From Proteus vulgaris (lineage in GTDB: Bacteria > Pseudomonadota > Gammaproteobacteria > Enterobacterales > Enterobacteriaceae), in assembly GCF_023100685.1 (NCBI RefSeq), contig NZ_CP090064.1:4235501-4299500 (forward strand): a DNA stretch of 64,000 bases, in the 5' to 3' direction. The notes beneath the pieces were generated by a model, which had not been told where the DNA came from, made no database searches, and saw only the letters and a program-made list of their open reading frames with translations. The translations under genes were made by a program, and so were the position numbers. Numbering within the stretch: the stretch's first letter is position 1; the number at the start of each line of letters is the position of its first letter. Positions 57,864 through 64,000 of this stretch are shown one piece after another.

Positions 57864-58535
57864 ATGAAAGATTTTCTGATTGCCCCTTCTATTTTATCTG
57901 CTGATTTTGCACGCCTTGGTGAAGATACTGAAAAAGTACTTGCTGCGGGTGCTGACGTTGTCCACTTTGATGTCATGGATAACCATTATGTTCCAAATCT
58001 GACGTTTGGCGCACCGATATGCAAAGCCTTACGTAACTATGGAATTACTGCACCTATTGATGTTCATTTAATGGTAAAGCCCGTTGATCGCATCATCCCT
58101 GATTTTGCAGAAGCAGGCGCAACTTATATTTCATTTCATGCAGAAGCCAGTGACCACGTTGACCGTACCATTCAATTAATCAAAGATTGTGGTTGTAAAG
58201 CAGGCTTAGTGCTTAATCCAGCAACCCCATTAAACTATCTCGACTATGTTATGGATAAATTAGATCTTATCCTGCTGATGTCTGTTAACCCAGGTTTTGG
58301 TGGCCAATCATTTATTCCTAACACTCTCGATAAATTACGCCAAGTTCGTAAGATGATTGATGATGGTGGTTATGACATTCGTTTAGAAATTGATGGCGGT
58401 GTCAAAGTCGATAATATTGCTGAAATTGCCCAAGCGGGTGCAGATATGTTTGTTGCTGGCTCTGCTATTTTCAATCAGCCTGACTATAAACATGTTATCG
58501 ACAATATGCGCCGTGAATTAAAGAAGGTATCGTAA
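57864..58535 (+). CDS. rpe: Ribulose-phosphate 3-epimerase
   Basis: 223 residues. Active-site motifs [45 protein letters not shown] and [11 protein letters not shown] of the TIM barrel are intact. It interconverts ribulose 5-phosphate and xylulose 5-phosphate. The TAA stop overlaps the gph ATG by one base. Confidence 0.97.
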   Translation: MKDFLIAPSILSADFARLGEDTEKVLAAGADVVHFDVMDNHYVPNLTFGAPICKALRNYGITAPIDVHLMVKPVDRIIPDFAEAGATYISFHAEASDHVDRTIQLIKDCGCKAGLVLNPATPLNYLDYVMDKLDLILLMSVNPGFGGQSFIPNTLDKLRQVRKMIDDGGYDIRLEIDGGVKVDNIAEIAQAGADMFVAGSAIFNQPDYKHVIDNMRRELKKVS

Positions 58536-59239
58536 TGACAGATAAAAAACTCAAAGGTATCCGTGCTATCGCCTTTGATCTCGATGGCACACTCACCGAC
58601 AGCGCAGTAGGGCTTACAGAAGCAACAGATTACGCATTAAAAGCAAAAGGCTTTCCTCCTGCTGGAAAACATAACGTCACTATCTGGGTGGGTAATGGCG
58701 TTGATATGCTACTTACGCGTGCTTTGCATAATGCTGGCGTTGAGGATGTCACTGAAACCTTATTAAAAGAGATGCGTGATCTTTTTGATGAACATTATGC
58801 AACTTCCGTCAAAACAGGCAGTGATTTATTCCCGCACGTTAAAGAAACGCTTGAAGTATTAGCTTCACATAATATTCCATTAGGTATCGTCACCAATAAA
58901 CCGTCACCATTTATCGCTCCACTATTACAGCAACTGGAAATTGATAAGTATTTTTCCTTAGTGCTAGGAGGAGACGATGTTAAAGAAAAAAAACCGCATC
59001 CAGCACCATTATATTTAACAATGGGTACATTTGGTGTTAAAAAGGAAGAACTCCTTTTTGTTGGGGATTCTCGCAACGATATTATTGCAGCACAAGAGGC
59101 ACAATGCCCTTGCGTAGGTTTAACCTATGGCTATAACTACGGCGTATCTATCGCAGATAGCAAACCTGATTATACTCTTGATAATTTTGCTGATTTGCTT
59201 TCAATCCTCGACATCACGCCAATGACAACTGTGGAATAG
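58535..59239 (+). CDS. gph: Phosphoglycolate phosphatase
   Basis: 234 residues of the HAD superfamily: motif [12 protein letters not shown] with the nucleophilic Asp, motif II VTNKPS, and motif III with K and [12 protein letters not shown]. It removes phosphate from 2-phosphoglycolate formed during DNA repair. Coupled to rpe by a one-base overlap; trpS follows after 7 bases. Confidence 0.95.
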   Translation: MTDKKLKGIRAIAFDLDGTLTDSAVGLTEATDYALKAKGFPPAGKHNVTIWVGNGVDMLLTRALHNAGVEDVTETLLKEMRDLFDEHYATSVKTGSDLFPHVKETLEVLASHNIPLGIVTNKPSPFIAPLLQQLEIDKYFSLVLGGDDVKEKKPHPAPLYLTMGTFGVKKEELLFVGDSRNDIIAAQEAQCPCVGLTYGYNYGVSIADSKPDYTLDNFADLLSILDITPMTTVE

Positions 59240-59246
59240 AACTAAC

Positions 59247-60275
59247 ATGACGACTTCAGTAGAAAAAAAGGCAAAAAAACCAATTGTATTCAGTGGTGCA
59301 CAGCCTTCTGGTGAGTTAACTATCGGAAACTATATGGGTGCATTACGTCAATGGGTACAAATGCAAGATGATTATGACTGCATTTACTGTATCGTTGACC
59401 AGCACGCCATTACAGTTCGTCAAGATCCAAAAGAATTAAGAAAAAGAACGCTAGATACGCTGGCACTCTATCTTGCTTGCGGTATTGATCCAGAAAAAAG
59501 CACCATTTTTGTTCAGTCACATGTTCCACAACATGCTCAATTAAGCTGGGCACTCAATTGTTACACCTATTTTGGTGAATTGAGCCGTATGACTCAATTT
59601 AAAGATAAATCAGCCCGTCATGCTGAAAATATTAACGCCGGATTATTTGATTATCCTGTATTAATGGCAGCAGATATTCTTATTTATCAAACAAATCAAG
59701 TTCCTGTTGGTATTGACCAAAAACAACATCTTGAATTAAGTCGTGATATTGCTCAGCGTTTTAACGCTATTTATGGCGATATCTTCACTGTACCAGATCC
59801 TTTTATTCCAAAAGGTGGTGCGCGTGTTATGGCATTACAAGATCCAACTAAAAAAATGTCTAAGTCTGATGATAACCGTAATAACGTTATCGCATTGCTT
59901 GAAGATCCAAAAGCGGCAGCTAAAAAAATCAAACGTGCAATGACTGACTCAGAAGAGCCACCTCGTGTTATTTACGATCTTGAAAATAAAGCGGGTGTAT
60001 CTAACTTATTGGATATTTTAGCGGGTGTAACAGGTAAAACTATTCCTGAATTAGAAGCTGAATTTGAAGGCCAAATGTACGGTCATCTAAAAGGCGCTGT
60101 CGCAGATGCGGTCTCTGAAATGCTAACCAACATTCAAGAACGATTTAACACATTCCGTAATGATGATGCTCTACTTAATAAAATAATGAAAGAAGGTGCA
60201 GATAAAGCTAAAGCTCGCGCTCAAGCAACCTTAGACAAGGTTTATGACGCAATCGGGTTTATTGCTCATCCGTGA
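59247..60275 (+). CDS. trpS: Tryptophanyl-tRNA synthetase
   Basis: 342 residues, class I. The HIGH-type motif is [12 protein letters not shown] and the KMSKS loop is KKMSKSDDN. The N-terminus has ten or so extra residues ([10 protein letters not shown]) before the conserved [14 protein letters not shown] relative to E. coli. It charges tRNA-Trp. Last gene of the cluster; a strong terminator follows. Confidence 0.96.
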   Translation: MTTSVEKKAKKPIVFSGAQPSGELTIGNYMGALRQWVQMQDDYDCIYCIVDQHAITVRQDPKELRKRTLDTLALYLACGIDPEKSTIFVQSHVPQHAQLSWALNCYTYFGELSRMTQFKDKSARHAENINAGLFDYPVLMAADILIYQTNQVPVGIDQKQHLELSRDIAQRFNAIYGDIFTVPDPFIPKGGARVMALQDPTKKMSKSDDNRNNVIALLEDPKAAAKKIKRAMTDSEEPPRVIYDLENKAGVSNLLDILAGVTGKTIPELEAEFEGQMYGHLKGAVADAVSEMLTNIQERFNTFRNDDALLNKIMKEGADKAKARAQATLDKVYDAIGFIAHP

Positions 60276-60294
60276 TTTTCTTTTAATACATAAA

Positions 60295-60330
60295 AAACAC
60301 CTCTCCTATTTTTAGAGAGGTGTTTTTTTT
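60295..60330. terminator. Terminator after trpS, shared with yiiM
   Basis: A 12-bp stem AAAACACCTCTC / GAGAGGTGTTTT with a 9-base loop, followed by a T run to 60330. It also serves leftward transcription, overlapping the yiiM stop. Confidence 0.85.
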
Positions 60331-61003
60331 ATTCCTTAAATAACCGCCGATTAAAACTCTCAATGGTTTGATTTTGCATTCTTAACTGCATAGTCTTACT
60401 CCAACTCGCAGATAACCCTGCGGCACTTAATAGACGACGATAAAGTTCTTCATCAAAGGGCATATGAAAAGCAATTGAAATCGCCTCTTTAACAGAGACA
60501 TCACTGTTTCTTGAAACCAAGACAAGAGGATGATGACTACCTGTTTCTCCTGTACTCACAACACGATATAACCAACCACAATAGCCACTATCTTGCATAA
60601 TTTGCGAAAAGTTACTGACTTCAGTCACTGTATTAAGTTTATAACAAGGAGAGCGAGGTTGTGTGACTTGGATAAAAGCATTTCCCCATTGGTAAATATC
60701 ACCAATAAAAACATTTTCTTCAGTCATGCCGGTTGTTGAGATATTTTCACCAAATGCTGGAGCATGAAGAAAATCAGTCAATTGTGGGAATTGCTCAGCC
60801 CAATAACGATAGTGTTCTTTAGGATAGTGACAAAGTGCGCGATCAGGGCCACCGTGAAAACTCTTTTCTGCTTGCTCATCACCTTCTAATCCCAGCGAAG
60901 TGAGTTTGATATGACCGTCCACCAGCCTTTTAGTGATCGCACTGGTAAATCCATTAGATGTTGTTGTGATGTTGCCGATAAAAACACTAGGAAAATAACG
61001 CAT
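60329..61003 (-). CDS. yiiM: MOSC-domain protein YiiM
   Basis: 224 residues matching E. coli YiiM: LTSLGLEGDEQAEKSFHGGPDRALCHYPKEHY, APAFGENISTTGMTEENVFIGD, and QPRSPCYKLN with the conserved MOSC cysteine. E. coli YiiM reduces N-hydroxylated compounds such as 6-hydroxylaminopurine using molybdenum cofactor. The C-terminal LLSAAGLSASWSKTMQLR region is also conserved. ATG at 61003; divergent from nothing, it lies downstream of sodA on the same strand. Confidence 0.93.
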   Translation of the reverse strand: MRYFPSVFIGNITTTSNGFTSAITKRLVDGHIKLTSLGLEGDEQAEKSFHGGPDRALCHYPKEHYRYWAEQFPQLTDFLHAPAFGENISTTGMTEENVFIGDIYQWGNAFIQVTQPRSPCYKLNTVTEVSNFSQIMQDSGYCGWLYRVVSTGETGSHHPLVLVSRNSDVSVKEAISIAFHMPFDEELYRRLLSAAGLSASWSKTMQLRMQNQTIESFNRRLFKE

Positions 61004-61061
61004 GGCTCACTACCTAAACAGAAAACAATGACCCATAGTAAAGAGAGTGTTCAAAATAAAC

Positions 61062-61083
61062 AATGCCGACAATTGTCGGCATT
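61062..61083 (-). terminator. Terminator of sodA
   Basis: Perfect 9-bp stem AATGCCGAC / GTCGGCATT with loop AATT, about 30 bases beyond the sodA stop. On the minus strand it is followed by the T-rich GTTTATTTT. Confidence 0.72.
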
Positions 61084-61111
61084 TAAAATAGAACAGAAAT
61101 GATCAATTCAA

Positions 61112-61735
61112 TTATGCTTTGCTTTGAAAACGTTTTTGCGCTTCATCCCAGTTCACAACTGACCAGAACGCTTTGATATAATCAGGGCGACGGTTTTGAT
61201 ATTTCAAATAATAAGCATGTTCCCATACATCTAATCCAACAATTGGATAGCCAGATGCACCAGCTAACTCTTCACCCATTAATGGGCTATCTTGGTTGGC
61301 TGTAGAAACAACGGCTAACTTACCATCCTCTTTTAATACCAGCCATGCCCAGCCTGAACCAAAACGGCTAGCTGCTGCTTTTTCAAATAACTCTTTAAAA
61401 GCATCAACACTACCAAAATCGCGTTCAATCGCCTCTTTTAGTGAACCTTGTAATTGAGTTCCTAATTTTAAACCTTTCCAAAATAAAGAGTGATTTGAGT
61501 GGCCACCCGCATTATTACGTAAGAATGTACGTTGATCTGCAGGCACTTTATGAAGGTTTTTAACTAGCTCATCAATATCTAAGCCAGCAAGTTCAGGTAA
61601 TTTTTCTAATGCAGTATTGGTATTATTTACATAAGTTTGATGATGCTTAGTATGGTGAATTTCCATTGTACGCTCATCAAAATGAGGTTCTAACGCATCA
61701 TAAGCATAAGGCAGTGCAGGTAATGTATAGCTCAT
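61112..61735 (-). CDS. sodA: Manganese superoxide dismutase
   Basis: 207 residues starting [20 protein letters not shown]. Metal ligands are in [25 protein letters not shown], and [15 protein letters not shown]; the ligand Asp-x-Trp-x-x-His is intact. It detoxifies superoxide in the cytoplasm. GGAG lies seven bases before the ATG at 61735; an upstream in-frame start is unlikely. A near-consensus Fur box upstream indicates repression by iron, as in E. coli. Confidence 0.97.
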   Translation of the reverse strand: MSYTLPALPYAYDALEPHFDERTMEIHHTKHHQTYVNNTNTALEKLPELAGLDIDELVKNLHKVPADQRTFLRNNAGGHSNHSLFWKGLKLGTQLQGSLKEAIERDFGSVDAFKELFEKAAASRFGSGWAWLVLKEDGKLAVVSTANQDSPLMGEELAGASGYPIVGLDVWEHAYYLKYQNRRPDYIKAFWSVVNWDEAQKRFQSKA

Positions 61736-61810
61736 ATTAATCTCCAGTGCTGTTTTATCTTGGATCACATCATGTGATTTATCTTTTCATTTCATTATAG
61801 TGAAAAAAAC

Positions 61811-61829
61811 GTTAATGAAAATCATTATC
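61811..61829. promoter_or_regulatory. Fur box of the sodA promoter
   Basis: Nineteen bases, GTTAATGAAAATCATTATC, agree with the Fur consensus at 17 of 19 positions. They lie about 76 bases upstream of the sodA start. The rest of the 372-base sodA-acs gap is AT-rich without a gene; GTGAGGAGA just before acs is its ribosome site. Confidence 0.8.
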
Positions 61830-62107
61830 ATATCCATATTATTTTTGTGGTTTTTTTATTCAGCACTCGTTAATTAATTTTCACAGTATATTGTTTTAAT
61901 TTAAAAGCCTTTTATTAAATAATAATTCTATTAAACAAGATAAATACAGCTAAATAATGCACACCTTGCTTTAGCACTAATTGAACATTCCATGAAAAGC
62001 ATTTCCATTAATTCGTGATCTTCTGCGCAAAAAAGAAACAATTTTAATTCCCCCTCTTTTGTTAACGACTTTTTGACATAGTATTAACAATAGTGAGGAG
62101 AACTATT

Positions 62108-64000
62108 ATGACAAAAATAAACCAACATCATATTCCTGCAAGCATTGCAGAACATGCCCTGATCAATAAAGAGCAATACCAAAAAGACTATGAATTATCT
62201 ATCAAAAACCCTGAGGCCTTTTGGGCAGATAAAGGGAAGATTGTTGACTGGATAAAACCATATACTGTGGTAAAAAACACTTCATTTGACCCAGGCCACG
62301 TACGCATTCGCTGGTTTGAAGATGGACAGCTAAACATCAGCCAAAACTGCCTTGATCGCCACCTTAAAACACGGGGTGATCAAACTGCAATTATTTGGGA
62401 AGGTGACTCACCTAATGAGTCGAAAAAAATCACTTACCGACAACTCCACCAAGATGTTTGCCAATTCGCTAATGTATTAAAAAATCTAGGAATTAAAAAA
62501 GGCGATGTTGTGGCGATTTATATGCCGATGGTACCTGAAGCAGCAGTTGCTATGCTCGCTTGTACTCGTATTGGTGCAATCCACTCTGTTATTTTTGGTG
62601 GTTTCTCACCAGAAGCCGTTGCTGGTCGTATCATTGATTCGAAAGCCAAATTAGTTATCACTGCTGATGAAGGCTTGCGCGCAGGCCGTGCTATCCCTCT
62701 AAAGAAAAATGTCGATGATGCATTAAATCACGCGGATATTCCGCCGATTAATCATGTTGTTGTACTTCGCCGAACAGGAAATACAGAACAATGGATTGAA
62801 GGTCGTGATATTTGGTGGGATGAAATTATTCAAGGTGTAAGTACTGAGTGTGATGTAGAAGTTATGGATGCTGAAGATCCACTCTTTATTCTGTACACAT
62901 CGGGTTCAACAGGTAAACCTAAAGGTGTGTTACATACCACTGGAGGCTATCTTGTTTATGCTTCAATGACGTTTAAATACACCTTTGATTATCATGAAGG
63001 TGATATTTATTGGTGTACTGCTGACGTAGGTTGGGTAACAGGGCATAGCTACTTACTGTATGGCCCGCTTTCAAATGGTGCAACAACAGTCATGTTTGAA
63101 GGTGTACCTAATTACCCAGCAGTTAACCGTATGGCTCAAATCGTTGATAAGCACCAAATCAATATTCTCTACACAGCCCCTACCGCAATTCGTGCGTTAA
63201 TGGCTGAAGGCGATAAAGCGATTGAAGGAACTCAACGCACCTCTCTACGCATTCTTGGCTCTGTAGGTGAGCCTATTAATCCGGAAGCTTGGGAGTGGTT
63301 CTATCAGAAAATGGGACGTAGCCAATGCCCGATTGTTGATACATGGTGGCAAACAGAAACCGGTGGTTTCATGATAACTCCATTGCCGGGAGCTATGGAT
63401 CTAAAACCAGGTTCAGCAACACGCCCTTTCTTCGGCGTTCAACCTGCTATTGTCGACAATATGGGAGAAGTACAACAAGGAGCTTGTGAAGGTAACTTAG
63501 TGATTACTGATTCTTGGCCAGGTCAAGCAAGAACACTTTTTGGTGATCACGATCGGTTTGAACAAACTTACTTCTCAACCTTTAAAGGTATGTATTTCTC
63601 TGGTGATGGTGCTCGCCGTGATGAAGATGGTGATTATTGGATAACAGGACGTGTTGATGATGTCTTGAATATTTCAGGCCACCGTTTAGGAACAGCAGAA
63701 ATAGAATCTGCCCTCGTCGCTCACCCTAAGATTGCTGAAGCCGCAGTAGTGGGTATTCCTCATAATATTAAAGGACAGGCTATTTATGCTTATGTCACGT
63801 TAAATCATGGTGAAGAGCCAACGCCTGAGCTTTATACAGAAGTCCGTAACTGGGTACGTAAAGAAATAGGACCAATTGCAACACCAGATATTCTTCACTG
63901 GACAGATTCTTTACCCAAAACGCGCTCGGGGAAAATTATGCGCCGTATCTTGCGTAAAATTGCCTCTGGTGACACAACTAACCTCGGAGATACCTCAACA
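62108..64000 (+). CDS. acs: Acetyl-coenzyme A synthetase (3' end outside window)
   Basis: The first 631 residues of a protein that is 652 in E. coli. The adenylation motif [15 protein letters not shown], the [10 protein letters not shown] and [37 protein letters not shown] regions, and the acetylation-site [16 protein letters not shown] (regulatory lysine) are visible. It activates acetate to acetyl-CoA via acetyl-AMP for growth on acetate. ATG at 62108 with GAGGAG upstream. The frame is open to the window's end, so only the last about 20 residues are missing. Confidence 0.96.
   Translation, partial: MTKINQHHIPASIAEHALINKEQYQKDYELSIKNPEAFWADKGKIVDWIKPYTVVKNTSFDPGHVRIRWFEDGQLNISQNCLDRHLKTRGDQTAIIWEGDSPNESKKITYRQLHQDVCQFANVLKNLGIKKGDVVAIYMPMVPEAAVAMLACTRIGAIHSVIFGGFSPEAVAGRIIDSKAKLVITADEGLRAGRAIPLKKNVDDALNHADIPPINHVVVLRRTGNTEQWIEGRDIWWDEIIQGVSTECDVEVMDAEDPLFILYTSGSTGKPKGVLHTTGGYLVYASMTFKYTFDYHEGDIYWCTADVGWVTGHSYLLYGPLSNGATTVMFEGVPNYPAVNRMAQIVDKHQINILYTAPTAIRALMAEGDKAIEGTQRTSLRILGSVGEPINPEAWEWFYQKMGRSQCPIVDTWWQTETGGFMITPLPGAMDLKPGSATRPFFGVQPAIVDNMGEVQQGACEGNLVITDSWPGQARTLFGDHDRFEQTYFSTFKGMYFSGDGARRDEDGDYWITGRVDDVLNISGHRLGTAEIESALVAHPKIAEAAVVGIPHNIKGQAIYAYVTLNHGEEPTPELYTEVRNWVRKEIGPIATPDILHWTDSLPKTRSGKIMRRILRKIASGDTTNLGDTST

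Noticed and set aside
61763-61781. Inverted repeat ATCACATCATGTGAT in the sodA leader, considered as a CRP site
   Set aside because: The half-sites are in the reverse order (TCACA then TGTGA, only 3 bases apart), not the TGTGA-N6-TCACA of CRP.
1-64000. CRISPR arrays, IS elements, rRNA operons, prophage genes
   Set aside because: No spaced direct repeats, transposase-like proteins, rRNA sequence or phage structural genes were found while reading the window.

Overview
The window looks like chromosome of a low-GC enterobacterium of the Proteus/Providencia (Morganellaceae) group, most likely Proteus. Most housekeeping proteins closely resemble E. coli counterparts recalled from memory and sit in E. 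coli-like gene orders (prlC-rsmJ; uspA/uspB/pitA/yhiN; ryhB-yhhW; hslO-hslR-igaA/nudE-mrcA/hofMNOQ-aroKB-damX-dam-rpe-gph-trpS). The DNA is clearly AT-rich and a homologue of the Proteus swarming regulator UmoB (IgaA) is present. Species cannot be fixed from sequence alone.

Layout. 1-3.7 kb: the end of an MgtC-like gene, then a very AT-rich restriction-modification island made of a putative type II endonuclease with a C-terminal B3-like DNA-binding domain, a free-standing paralogue of that domain, and a cytosine-5 methyltransferase. 3.8-5.8 kb: an OafA-like O-acyltransferase. 5.9-13.6 kb: an orphan type VI secretion effector cassette transcribed leftward (vgrG, Tle5-type phospholipase D, Sel1-repeat lipoprotein as probable immunity protein, PAAR, a two-helix membrane protein, and a 2H-phosphoesterase-like protein). 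14.3-21.3 kb: respiratory formate dehydrogenase operon, convergent with a formate dehydrogenase H gene preceded by a sigma-54-like promoter. Both catalytic subunits carry cysteine where E. coli has selenocysteine, yet an intact tRNA-Sec gene (selC) lies at 31.1 kb.

21.6-23.2 kb: an apparently complete leucine attenuator (Leu-rich leader peptide, mutually exclusive hairpins, terminator) ahead of a sodium-dependent NSS-family transporter, with a further 35-codon ORF overlapping the transporter start. 23.3-27.3 kb: a PTS permease, a fumarase/adenylosuccinate-lyase-superfamily enzyme and a RpiR regulator, probably one catabolic system of unknown substrate. 27.5-31 kb: small conserved genes (ymjA, an RluA-family pseudouridine synthase, a cold-shock-domain protein, yaiL, yajD, yibL).

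31.4-47 kb: core genes for peptide degradation, ribosome modification, glutamate synthesis, stress, phosphate uptake, gluconeogenesis and redox chaperoning, plus the iron-stress small RNA RyhB with a Fur-box-like promoter. 47.3-60.3 kb: nudE, mrcA, the competence/DNA-use genes hofMNOQ (hofP absent as a gene and hofQ shortened, as if fused), and the aroK-to-trpS cluster. 60.3-64 kb: yiiM, sodA with a near-consensus Fur box, and acs, which runs off the end. No CRISPR array, rRNA operon, IS element or prophage was seen.
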